This document shows positions 53,541-61,031 of a stretch of DNA of 64,000 nt, in pieces (position 1 is the first letter of the stretch; each line of letters begins with the position of its first letter). Under the pieces are notes generated by a model. It searched no databases, was not told where the DNA came from, and saw only the letters and a list, made by a program, of their open reading frames with translations. The position numbers and the translations under genes were made by a program. Source of the DNA: Streptomyces venezuelae ATCC 10712 (lineage in GTDB: Bacteria > Actinomycetota > Actinomycetes > Streptomycetales > Streptomycetaceae); contig NZ_CP029197.1 of NCBI RefSeq assembly GCF_008639165.1, forward strand, positions 2,852,001 through 2,916,000, in the 5' to 3' direction.

Positions 53541-54177
53541 ACTCGGGCCAGGACGACTCGCGGATGGTGGTCACGAAGTCTCCGGCGGTGAAGCCGGGCA
53601 CGAAGTGGCGCAGGACGTCGGCCTTGACGTTGCCGAAGGTGGTGTCGGGCCTGGGGGCGATACCCTCGGTGAAGGCGGCCAGGATGCGCCGCTTGAAGTC
53701 GGGGCGGGGGTGGGCGGCGACGATCGCGGCGCGGTCCTCGGGGGTGACGGCGGTGGGGTCGTCGTAGCCGATGCCGAGGACGTCGTACTCGACGCCGGCG
53801 GTGACGAGGGCGACCTCGGGCTCCATGAACGCGGGGATGCCGGGGGTGGTGTGGAGGGCGATCGCGGTCCAGACGCGGCGGACGGCGTCCTCGTCGGCGC
53901 CCTGGGCGCGGAGGAACGCGGCGGCCTCCTCGGCGCCGTCGACCTCGAAGCGCCGGCCGCTGGTCCGGTGCTTCTCGCCGAGTCCGAGGTCGTGGAACAT
54001 GGCGCCGACGTAGAGGAGTTCGGGGTCGAAGGCGAGGCCGAGGGCGCGTCCTCGGAGGGCGCCGAAGAGGTGGACGCGCCGGGAGTGGTGGTAGACGAGG
54101 TCGCTGGTGGTGTCGCGGACGAGTTCGGTGGCGGCGGCGGCGAGGCGGCTGTCGGGGATGAGCGTCATCGGGTCCAT
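53539..54177 (-). CDS. HD-domain protein
   Basis: The 212-residue protein has the metal-binding HD pattern: HHSRRVHLFGALRG (His), LYVGAMFHDLGLGEKH (HD), and AIALHTTPGIP with a later PDFKRRILAAFTEGI. It resembles the cyanamide hydratase-like/DddI branch of HD enzymes often paired with GlxA regulators. The activity, phosphohydrolase or lyase, is not known. Its 3' end touches the B12 riboswitch region. It is divergent from the GlxA-type regulator (72-bp gap), which probably controls it. Confidence 0.82.
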   Translation of the reverse strand: MDPMTLIPDSRLAAAATELVRDTTSDLVYHHSRRVHLFGALRGRALGLAFDPELLYVGAMFHDLGLGEKHRTSGRRFEVDGAEEAAAFLRAQGADEDAVRRVWTAIALHTTPGIPAFMEPEVALVTAGVEYDVLGIGYDDPTAVTPEDRAAIVAAHPRPDFKRRILAAFTEGIAPRPDTTFGNVKADVLRHFVPGFTAGDFVTTIRESSWPE

Positions 54178-54249
54178 GGGGCAAGGCTCGCCGTCGGGCC
54201 GGGGCGCCCGCCATGTCCTGATGGACAGGCATCCCACAGAATCGGACAC

Positions 54250-55203
54250 ATGACGGTGCACACGGTGGTGGTGGCGGCTTTCGACGGCGTACGGCTCCTG
54301 GACGTCTCCGCGCCCCTGGAGGTCTTCGCCACGGCGGGGTCGGGTTACGAGGTGGTGGTGTGCTCGCCCGACGGGCGGGACGTGCGGACCTCGGCCGGGC
54401 TGCGGATCGGGGCCGATCTCGCGGTGGCGGCGGTGACGCGGGCGGACACCCTGATCGTGCCGGGGGCGGTGGACGTGGAGCGGTGCGTGGCGGTGGCACC
54501 GGCGGTGGCGGATCTCGCGGCCCGTTCGGGGCGGGTGGCGTCGGTGTGCACGGGGGCGTTCGCGCTGGGGGCGGCGGGGCTGCTGGCCGGGCGGCGGGCG
54601 ACGACGCACTGGGAGCACGCGGCGGAGCTGGCCCGCCGGTTTCCGGCGGTCGAGGTGTGTCCGGACGCGATCCACGTGCGGGACGGGGAGGTGTGGTCCT
54701 CGGCGGGTGTGACGGCGGGGATCGACCTGTGTCTGGCGCTCGTGGAGGAGGACCGGGGTCCGGAGGCGGCGCGCGCGGTCGCCCGGGACCTGGTGGTGTT
54801 CCTCCAGCGGCCGGGCGGGCAGTCGCAGTTCTCGGCCGCGTCGCGCACTCCCCCGACGGCGCATCCGGTGGTCCGTCCGCTGCTGGACGCGGTGGCGGCC
54901 GATCCGGCGGCGGATCACAGCGCTCCGGTGCTCGCGCGGCGGGCCGGGGTGAGTGCCCGGCATCTGGCGCGGCTGTTCCGGGAGCAGACCGGGGCGACGC
55001 CTGCGGGGTACGTGGAGCGGGTGCGGGTGGAGGCGGCCCGGATGCTCCTGGAGGGCGGGGCGAGCGTGACGGGCGCGGCGGCGCGGAGCGGTCTGGGCAG
55101 CGACGAGACGCTGCGGAGGGCGTTCGCCCGGCATTTCGGGGTGACGCCCTCCGCCTATCTGGCGCGGTTCCGCACGACGGCGGTGGACGGGTCCTACTCG
55201 TAG
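54250..55203 (+). CDS. GlxA-family AraC-type regulator (DJ-1/PfpI + HTH)
   Basis: The 317-residue protein has an N-terminal class I amidotransferase-like domain (VVVAAFDGVRLLDVSAPLEV, SVCTGAFALGAAGLLAGRRA, THWEHAAELARRFPAVEV) and two C-terminal AraC helix-turn-helix motifs (VLARRAGVSARHLARLFREQ and AAARSGLGSDETLRRAFARH), ending FGVTPSAYLARF. Such regulators (GlxA, CdhR) activate catabolic genes and often sense a metabolite through the DJ-1-like part. Divergent from the HD gene. Its stop overlaps the Mec gene by 10 bp. Confidence 0.9.
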   Translation: MTVHTVVVAAFDGVRLLDVSAPLEVFATAGSGYEVVVCSPDGRDVRTSAGLRIGADLAVAAVTRADTLIVPGAVDVERCVAVAPAVADLAARSGRVASVCTGAFALGAAGLLAGRRATTHWEHAAELARRFPAVEVCPDAIHVRDGEVWSSAGVTAGIDLCLALVEEDRGPEAARAVARDLVVFLQRPGGQSQFSAASRTPPTAHPVVRPLLDAVAADPAADHSAPVLARRAGVSARHLARLFREQTGATPAGYVERVRVEAARMLLEGGASVTGAAARSGLGSDETLRRAFARHFGVTPSAYLARFRTTAVDGSYS

Positions 55204-55619
55204 GCCTCCACGACCTTGACCTCCTCCTCCGTCACCACGCCCTCGACGATCGAGAAGGAGCGGAACTGGAAGGGGCCGGCGCCGTCGCTGTCGGCGGTGG
55301 AGACGAGGACGTAGTGGGCCTGGGGCTCGTTGGCGTACGAGATGTCCGTACGGGAGGGGTAGGCCTCGGTCGCGGTGTGCGAGTGGTAGACGATGACGGG
55401 CTCCTCGTCCCGGTCGTCCATCTCGCGGTAGAGCTTGAGCAGGTCCGCGGAGTCGAACTCGTAGAAGGTGGGCGAGCGGGCCGCGTTCAGCATCGGGATG
55501 AACCGCTCGGGGCGCCCGCTGCCGACCGGGCCCGCGACCACGCCGCAGGCCTCGTCGGGGTGGTCCGCGCGGGAGTGTTCCACGATCTGGTCGTACAGGG
55601 CCCGGGTGATGGTCAGCAT
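55194..55619 (-). CDS. mec: Mec-type JAMM metallopeptidase (CysO-cysteine peptidase)
   Basis: The 141-residue Mov34/MPN+ enzyme has the complete zinc site: Glu23 (DEACGVVAG), His79-x-His81 (VYHSHTATEA), Ser89 and Asp92 (YPSRTD). Mycobacterial Mec releases cysteine from CysO-Cys. Here it should also remove Met-Val from the CysO tail to create the diglycine end. Unlike mycobacteria, where mec, cysO and cysM are together, it is ~5 kb away from cysO, with the btu operon, HD and GlxA genes in between. ATG at 55619 has a weak ribosome site. Confidence 0.9.
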   Translation of the reverse strand: MLTITRALYDQIVEHSRADHPDEACGVVAGPVGSGRPERFIPMLNAARSPTFYEFDSADLLKLYREMDDRDEEPVIVYHSHTATEAYPSRTDISYANEPQAHYVLVSTADSDGAGPFQFRSFSIVEGVVTEEEVKVVEAYE

Positions 55620-55638
55620 GCCGACAGGATAAGCCGAC

Positions 55639-55675
55639 GGGCCGCCCCGTACCGAGGAGTGGTACGGGACGGCCC
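55639..55675. terminator. Terminator hairpin after the amino acid permease
   Basis: GGGCCGCCCCGTACC (55639-55653) and GGTACGGGACGGCCC (55661-55675) pair with one mismatch, 77 bp past the permease stop in its direction. Confidence 0.8.
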
Positions 55676-55752
55676 GGATGCCGAGACGGTCGGGGTCGGG
55701 GGCCGTTTGGGGACGGCCGGTCGACCTGGGGCGACCGCTCGCGGGGACCTGG

Positions 55753-57189
55753 TTAGGGCCGCTTGGCGAAGGCGGCGCCCTCGGGGTCGCGGGACTTCAG
55801 GACCAGGTAGGAGACGGCGAGGATCAGGCCCCAGACCGGCGCGCCGTACAGCGCGACCCGGTTGCCGGCGTCCATGGCCATGGTCACGACGACCATGGCG
55901 ATGAAGGCGAGCGCGAAGACGCTGGCCCAGATGCCGCCGGGCGCCCGGAAGGACGACTGCGGCAGCTCGCCCCGGTCGGCCTTGAGGCGGTAGCGGATCT
56001 GGCAGATCAGGATGACGATCCAGGCCCACATGCCGGAGATGGTGGCGAAGGAGACGACGTAGTTGAACGCCTCGCCGGGCCACTGGTAGTTGATCCAGAC
56101 GCCGACCATCATCAGCGCGGCCGAGAAGGTGGTGCCGACGAGCGGGGTGCCGGACTTGGTCAGCTTGGTGAAGACCTTCGGGCCCTGGCCGTTGAGCGCG
56201 AGGTCGCGCAGCATGCGGCCGGTGGAGTACATGCCCGAGTTGCAGGAGGACAGGGCCGCCGTCAGGACGACGAAGTTGACGATCGCGGCGCCGACGCCGA
56301 GGCCCATCTTCTCGAAGGCCGCGACGAACGGGGAGACGCCCGGCTTGAACTCGGTCCACGGGACGACCGACAGGATCATGATCAGCGCGCCGACGTAGAA
56401 GACGGCGATGCGCCACGGCACGGTGTTGATGGCCTTCGGCAGGACCGTCTTCGGGTCCTTCGACTCGCCGGCCGTGACGCCGACCAGCTCGACCGCGAGG
56501 AACGCGAACATGACCATCTGGAGGGTCATCAGGGTCGAGAAGATGCCGTCCTTGCCCGCGAAGAAGCCGCCGAGGTCCCACAGGTGGGTGACGGAGGCGG
56601 TGTCGCCGGCGTCGGAGAAGCCGAGGGTGAGGATGCCGGCGCAGATCAGGATCATGCCGACGATCGCGGTGACCTTGACCATGGAGAACCAGAACTCCAG
56701 CTCACCGAAGAGCTTCACGGAGATCAGGTTGGCACCGTAGAGGATCACGGTGAAGACGAGGGCGGAGAGCCACTGCGGGATGTCCCACCAGTACGTCATG
56801 TAGGTCGCCGCGGCGGTGACCTCGGTGATGCCGGTGACCACCCAGAAGAGCCAGTACGTCCAGCCGGTCGCGAAGCCCGCGAACGGGCCGATGAACTCGC
56901 GGGCGTACTCCGAGAAGGAGCCCGAGACCGGGCGGTACATGAGGAGCTCGCCGAGCGCCCGCATGATGAAGAAGATGACGAGGCCCGCGATGGCGTACGC
57001 GAGGATCAGGCTGGGTCCCGCGATGGAGATGCCCTTGCCCGCGCCCAGGAACAGGCCGGTGCCGATGGCGCCGCCGATCGCGATCATCTGGATCTGGCGG
57101 GCGCCGAGTGCCCGGTGGTAACCCTCGCCCGAGACGGAGTCCGCGGCCTCATTGCCGTCGTGCTGCTTGTCGACCTGCACTGAGGTCAT
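55753..57189 (-). CDS. Amino acid permease (APC, CycA/GabP-like)
   Basis: The 478-residue permease has 12 helices. It opens with IQMIAIGGAIGTGLFLGAGK and SILAYAIAG-type helices, has GWTYWLFWVVTGITEVTAAA and the family loop AGESKDPKTVLPKAINTVPW, and SGMYSTGRMLRDLALNGQGP. It is closest to D-Ser/D-Ala/Gly (CycA) and aromatic/GABA permeases. Substrate not fixed. ATG at 57189 follows GAAAGG. The ~330-bp upstream region holds two inverted repeats. Confidence 0.9.
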   Translation of the reverse strand: MTSVQVDKQHDGNEAADSVSGEGYHRALGARQIQMIAIGGAIGTGLFLGAGKGISIAGPSLILAYAIAGLVIFFIMRALGELLMYRPVSGSFSEYAREFIGPFAGFATGWTYWLFWVVTGITEVTAAATYMTYWWDIPQWLSALVFTVILYGANLISVKLFGELEFWFSMVKVTAIVGMILICAGILTLGFSDAGDTASVTHLWDLGGFFAGKDGIFSTLMTLQMVMFAFLAVELVGVTAGESKDPKTVLPKAINTVPWRIAVFYVGALIMILSVVPWTEFKPGVSPFVAAFEKMGLGVGAAIVNFVVLTAALSSCNSGMYSTGRMLRDLALNGQGPKVFTKLTKSGTPLVGTTFSAALMMVGVWINYQWPGEAFNYVVSFATISGMWAWIVILICQIRYRLKADRGELPQSSFRAPGGIWASVFALAFIAMVVVTMAMDAGNRVALYGAPVWGLILAVSYLVLKSRDPEGAAFAKRP

Positions 57190-57210
57190 GGTGGTGCGCC
57201 TTTCTCCATG

Positions 57211-57249
57211 CTGATCCGCGCGACTGCGAGTGCGTCTGCCGCGGATCAG
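57211..57249. promoter_or_regulatory. Inverted repeat in the permease 5' leader
   Basis: CTGATCCGCG (57211-57220) and CGCGGATCAG (57240-57249) are perfect 10-bp arms around 19 nt, 22 bp upstream of the permease start. It could be an mRNA stem that affects ribosome access, or an operator. The rest of 57250-57430 shows no supported feature. Confidence 0.5.
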
Positions 57250-57432
57250 ATCCTGATCCCCCCGGATGTGGATGGAGTGCCACCGGCGGTCAGCCGGTCA
57301 AAGCGCCCTCGGGAACAGGGGTGGCGTCCCCGAGCGGTCGTGAAGATTTATCACGGCCGGGGGCGTGATCGAGGGAGTCGGCTGTGGCGCACGTCACGGA
57401 AAGCGCCGGGAAAAAGGGACACAAGACGACGA

Positions 57433-57480
57433 AGCGGACGCTCTGATAACGCATTCGTTATCCGGATTTGAGCGTCCGCT
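57433..57480. terminator. Nested inverted repeats between permease promoter and DUF2017
   Basis: Outer arms AGCGGACGCTC (57433-57443) and GAGCGTCCGCT (57470-57480) enclose an inner GATAACG-CATT-CGTTATC palindrome (57445-57462). It lies downstream of DUF2017 and a second hairpin. It may be a terminator remnant or a binding site. Confidence 0.5.
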
Positions 57481-57484
57481 GAGC

Positions 57485-57510
57485 GAACACCCCGCCACGG
57501 AGGGGTGTTC
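57485..57510. terminator. Terminator hairpin after the DUF2017-clpS operon
   Basis: GAACACCCC and GGGGTGTTC are perfect 9-bp arms around an 8-nt loop, 14 bp past the DUF2017 stop. Confidence 0.85.
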
Positions 57511-57523
57511 CGAGGGGGTGCCG

Positions 57524-58105
57524 TCAGGGCATCAGGGTCTCGACGAGGGACTCCTGGAGGGCGCCGAGCCAGAGGTACGCCATCACCATCGGCTTGCGCG
57601 GGTCGGAGTCCGGCAGCCGGTAGAGCTGCTCGCCGTCGTCGTCCTTGACGTCGAGCCGGGTCCCGATGGTCAGCCGGAGGTCGTTGAGCGCGCCGAGCCA
57701 GGCCCGGGACTCGTCCGGGGTCAGCTTCAGGACCGCGCCGCCCTCGCCCGCCGCCTCGGCGGAGAGCGAGTCCAGGACGCGCACCACGACGAGGGCGTCC
57801 TCGCGCTTGCGGGCCCGCAGGTCGTTCTCGGTGTAGCGGCGGAAGTCGGAGGCGGCCGCGCGCAGCTCCTCGCTGTCGTCCCCGTACGCGTCGGGGAAGA
57901 GGCGCTTGAGCGCGGGGTCGGACGGCGGCTTGCTCGGGCCCTCGGCGAAGAGCGCGGCGAGCGGGTCGGCGTCCTCCGCGGGCTCGTCACCCGGGCCGAT
58001 CAGCTCCATGAGCTGTACGGCGAGGGAGCGGAGGATGGAGATCTCGACGTCGTCGAGGGCGACGGCGGCGCCACCGCCGGGCAGGGTCTCGAAGCGTCCG
58101 GCCAT
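57524..58105 (-). CDS. DUF2017 family protein
   Basis: The 193-residue cytosolic protein matches DUF2017: [80 protein letters not shown] and LGTRL-type ending LYRLPDSDPRKPMVMAYLWL. Function unknown. It always follows clpS in streptomycetes as far as I recall, and its ATG overlaps the clpS stop by 1 nt (TGATG), suggesting a role related to ClpS-ClpP proteolysis. Confidence 0.88.
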   Translation of the reverse strand: MAGRFETLPGGGAAVALDDVEISILRSLAVQLMELIGPGDEPAEDADPLAALFAEGPSKPPSDPALKRLFPDAYGDDSEELRAAASDFRRYTENDLRARKREDALVVVRVLDSLSAEAAGEGGAVLKLTPDESRAWLGALNDLRLTIGTRLDVKDDDGEQLYRLPDSDPRKPMVMAYLWLGALQESLVETLMP

Positions 58106-58410
58106 CAGAAGCGGTCCTGGGAGAGGGTCGCCCAGAGGCCGTAGCCGTGCATCGCCTGCACGTCGCGCTCCATCTCCTCGCGGGTGCCGCTGGAGACCAC
58201 CGCGCGGCCCTTGTTGTGCACGTCGAGCATCAGCTTGTGCGCCTTGTCCTTGGAGTATCCGAAGTACGACTGGAAGACGTACGTCACATAGCTCATCAGG
58301 TTGACCGGATCGTTGTGCACGAGGGTCACCCAGGGCACGTCCGGTTCGACGACCGCGGAGACCTCCTCGGCCGATTCCGTACGTTCGATCTCAATTGGCG
58401 CGACGCTCAC
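58105..58410 (-). CDS. clpS: ATP-dependent Clp protease adaptor ClpS
   Basis: The 101-residue adaptor has the ClpS core [20 protein letters not shown], the helical [19 protein letters not shown] and the closing [17 protein letters not shown]. The residues that bind N-degron side chains (N-D-P near the start, M and H later) are present. It brings proteins with destabilising N-termini to ClpA/ClpC-ClpP. ATG/GTG at 58410; divergent from pncB. Confidence 0.95.
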   Translation of the reverse strand: MSVAPIEIERTESAEEVSAVVEPDVPWVTLVHNDPVNLMSYVTYVFQSYFGYSKDKAHKLMLDVHNKGRAVVSSGTREEMERDVQAMHGYGLWATLSQDRF

Positions 58411-58522
58411 TCACCCCATGCTGCCACCCCGGAGGGTCCGTCGCACAAACGGGGTCACCCGCTCGCCACCCGCCCGCCACACTATTCGTCACTCTGACGA
58501 TTTCTGCGCTAGCATCGCTGAC

Positions 58523-59851
58523 ATGAACGCTGCGGACCTTGGGCTGCCGGTGGACGTGCCGTCGACCGCGCTCTTCACCGATCAGTACGAGCTGACCATG
58601 CTCCAGGCCGCCCTCAGGGGCGGCACCGCCGACCGGCGCTCCGTCTTCGAGGTCTTCACCCGGAGGCTCCCCGAAGGCCGCCGCTACGGCGTCCTCGCGG
58701 GCGTCGGCCGGGTCCTGGACGCCGTCGAGAACTTCCGCTTCGACCCCGCCGTCCTCGGCTTCCTGCGCGAGCGCGGCATCGTCGACGAGCCGACCCTGGA
58801 GTGGCTGGCCCGCTACCGCTTCTCCGGCGACATCTGGGGCTACCCCGAGGGCGAGGTGTACTTCCCCGGCTCGCCCGTGCTGCGCGTCGAGGGCTCCTTC
58901 GCCGAGTGCGTGCTCCTGGAGACGGTGATCCTCTCGATCCTCAACCACGACTCGGCCATCGCCGCCGCCGCCTCCCGCATGTCGGCCGCGGCCGGCGGCC
59001 GGCGGCTGATCGAGATGGGCGCCCGGCGCACCCACGAACTGGCGGCCGTCGCCGCCTCCCGCGCCGCGTACGTCGGCGGCTTCGACTCCACGTCGGACCT
59101 CGCGGCCGGCTTCCGCTACGGCATCCCGACCGTCGGCACCTCCGCCCACGCCTTCACCCTGCTGCACGACAGCGAGCGGGACGCCTTCCAGGCCCAGGTC
59201 GAGACCCTCGGCCGGGGCACGACCCTGCTCGTCGACACCTACGACGTGACCGAGGCCGTCCGGACAGCAGTGGAGGTCGCCGGGCCCGAGCTCGGCGCCG
59301 TCCGCATCGACTCCGGCGACCTGCTGCTCGTCGCCCACCGGGTCCGGTCCCAGCTCGACGAGCTGGGCGCGCGGGACACCAAGATCGTGGTGACCTCGGA
59401 CCTGGACGAGTACGCCATCGCCTCGCTCGCGGCCGCGCCGGTCGACGCGTACGGGGTGGGCACCCAGCTCGTCACCGGCAGCGGCCACCCGACCTGCTCC
59501 ATGGTCTACAAGCTGGTCGCCCGGGCCTCCTCGGCCGACCCCAAGGCCCCGCTCACCCCCGTCGCCAAGAAGTCCCTGGGCGGCAAGGCCTCGGTCGGCG
59601 GCCGCAAGTGGGCGGCGCGCCGGCCCGACGCGGCCGGGGTCGCCGAGGCGGAGGTCGTGGGCACCGGCCCGGTCCCGCCGGAGCTCGCCGGGCACCAGCT
59701 CCTGGTCGAGCTGGTCAAGGGCGGCGACGTGGTGGCCAGGGAGCCGCTGGAGACGGCGAGGGCCCGGCACATCGCGGCCCGCGCGGGGCTGCCGATGTCG
59801 GCGATCCAGCTCTCCCGCGGCGAGCCGGTGCTGCCGACGGAGTACCTGTAG
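58523..59851 (+). CDS. pncB: Nicotinate phosphoribosyltransferase
   Basis: The 442-residue enzyme converts nicotinate, PRPP and ATP to nicotinate mononucleotide in NAD salvage. Conserved parts are STALFTDQYELTMLQAALRG, VLLETVILSILNHDSAIAAA with the catalytic His, IEMGARRTHELAAVAASRAA, GGFDSTSDLAAGFRYGIP, GTSAHAFTLLH and VRIDSGDLLLVAHRVRSQLD. A -10-like TAGCAT ends 7 bp before ATG 58523 and no ribosome site is visible, so the mRNA is probably leaderless. It is followed by pncA. Confidence 0.95.
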   Translation: MNAADLGLPVDVPSTALFTDQYELTMLQAALRGGTADRRSVFEVFTRRLPEGRRYGVLAGVGRVLDAVENFRFDPAVLGFLRERGIVDEPTLEWLARYRFSGDIWGYPEGEVYFPGSPVLRVEGSFAECVLLETVILSILNHDSAIAAAASRMSAAAGGRRLIEMGARRTHELAAVAASRAAYVGGFDSTSDLAAGFRYGIPTVGTSAHAFTLLHDSERDAFQAQVETLGRGTTLLVDTYDVTEAVRTAVEVAGPELGAVRIDSGDLLLVAHRVRSQLDELGARDTKIVVTSDLDEYAIASLAAAPVDAYGVGTQLVTGSGHPTCSMVYKLVARASSADPKAPLTPVAKKSLGGKASVGGRKWAARRPDAAGVAEAEVVGTGPVPPELAGHQLLVELVKGGDVVAREPLETARARHIAARAGLPMSAIQLSRGEPVLPTEYL

Positions 59852-59885
59852 GACCTGCCCCCTCCCGGGCGGAGGGGGAAGGTCC
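59851..59885. terminator. Hairpin between pncB and pncA
   Basis: GGACCT-G-CCCCCTCC and GGAGGGGG-A-AGGTCC pair with one bulge each side, directly at the pncB stop. It could attenuate read-through into pncA. Confidence 0.7.
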
Positions 59886-59930
59886 TAGGCTCGAACCGAC
59901 CCCTCCCCGACGCGCTTAAGGACACCCGCC

Positions 59931-60530
59931 ATGCACCGCGCATTGATCGTTGTGGACGTGCAGAACGACTTCTGCGAGGGCGGCAGCCTCGCGGTGACCG
60001 GGGGCGCGGACGTCGCCGCCGCCATCACCGACCTGGTCGGCCAGACGGCGGGCACCTCCTACCGGCACGTGGTCGCCACCCGCGACCACCACGTCGACCC
60101 GGGCGAGCACTTCGCCCCGGCGGGCGAGCAGCCGGACTACGTGTCCTCCTGGCCGGTGCACTGCGTGGCCGGCACGGAGGGCGTCGGCTTCCACCCGAAC
60201 TTCGCGCCCGCCGTGGCGAGCGGCGCGATCGACGCCGTGTTCGACAAGGGCGCGTACTCCGCGGCGTACAGCGGCTTCGAGGGCTTCGACGAGAACGGGC
60301 GGACGCTCGCGGACTGGCTGCGCGCGCGGGACGTGACCGAGGTGGACGTGGTCGGCATCGCGACCGACCACTGCGTCCGGGCCACGGCCCTGGACGCGGC
60401 GCGGGCGGGCTTCCGGACCCACGTCCTGCTCGATCTGACGGCCGGCGTGGCCAAGGAGACCACGGACCGGGCCCTGGAGGAGCTCCGGACGGCGGGCGTG
60501 GAGCTGACGGGCAAGCCGGTGGTGGCCTGA
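59931..60530 (+). CDS. pncA: Nicotinamidase
   Basis: The 199-residue isochorismatase-fold amidase converts nicotinamide to nicotinate, the substrate of PncB. The catalytic triad is visible: Asp9 (LIVVDVQNDFCEGG), Lys106 (VFDKGAYSAAYSGFEG) and Cys148 (IATDHCVRATALDA). Metal ligands are in RDHHVDPGEHF. Start at ATG 59931 is preceded by a weak AAGGA. It lies 79 bp downstream of pncB and forms the same pathway. Confidence 0.95.
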   Translation: MHRALIVVDVQNDFCEGGSLAVTGGADVAAAITDLVGQTAGTSYRHVVATRDHHVDPGEHFAPAGEQPDYVSSWPVHCVAGTEGVGFHPNFAPAVASGAIDAVFDKGAYSAAYSGFEGFDENGRTLADWLRARDVTEVDVVGIATDHCVRATALDAARAGFRTHVLLDLTAGVAKETTDRALEELRTAGVELTGKPVVA

Positions 60531-60587
60531 CGGCCGGGTGGCCTGACGGCCGGGTGGGCCTGAGGCCTCCGGTGGCCCGACGGCCGA

Positions 60588-60899
60588 CTATGCCGCCGGT
60601 TCCCTGGGGAGGGACCGTACGGGGTGCCAGAGCTCCTGGGCCGCGCCCGGGGTCGATCTCCACAGCAGGCCGTCCGGGTGGTGCAGGACGGCCGTGATCT
60701 CGTCCGGGGTGGGCGGCTCGCTGTTCCCGCGGAGGTAGACCGCCCGCAGTCCGAGGTTCCGCAGCCTGGTCAGGGCGCGGGCCCGGTTCGCGGCGTGCAC
60801 CAGGAAGCGGACGGTGGCGCCGTCGCGGGCCGGGCTGGGCAGCCCTATCGCGACGACCACGCTGCCTCCCGGCAACTTGCAGAACCCTCCGTTGGGCAT
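60588..60899 (-). CDS. Conserved hypothetical cytosolic protein
   Basis: The 103-residue protein reads MPNGGFCKLPGGSVVVAIGL, then LVHAANRARALTRLRNLGLR and AVYLRGNSEPPTPDEITAVL. It is mixed alpha/beta with no signal peptide or membrane helix. I recognise no family. ATG at 60899 is chosen for a GGGGGAG site 9 nt upstream; an in-frame start at 60962 would add 21 less convincing residues. Confidence 0.65.
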   Translation of the reverse strand: MPNGGFCKLPGGSVVVAIGLPSPARDGATVRFLVHAANRARALTRLRNLGLRAVYLRGNSEPPTPDEITAVLHHPDGLLWRSTPGAAQELWHPVRSLPREPAA

Positions 60900-60970
60900 G
60901 CGGAACCACTCCCCCGTGGATCGACTGTCAATAAGAACATCGGTCTGGCCTGTCAGACGCACCTAAACAC

Positions 60971-61006
60971 GATCGGCCGCCGCCCGCTAGAGGGCGACGG
61001 CCGATC
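60971..61006. terminator. Terminator hairpin after the M6 protease gene
   Basis: GATCGGCCGCCGCCC and GGGCGACGGCCGATC pair with one mismatch around GCTAGA, 26 bp past the protease stop. Confidence 0.88.
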
Positions 61007-61031
61007 ACGCTTTGACCTGCGGTTTTACCAA

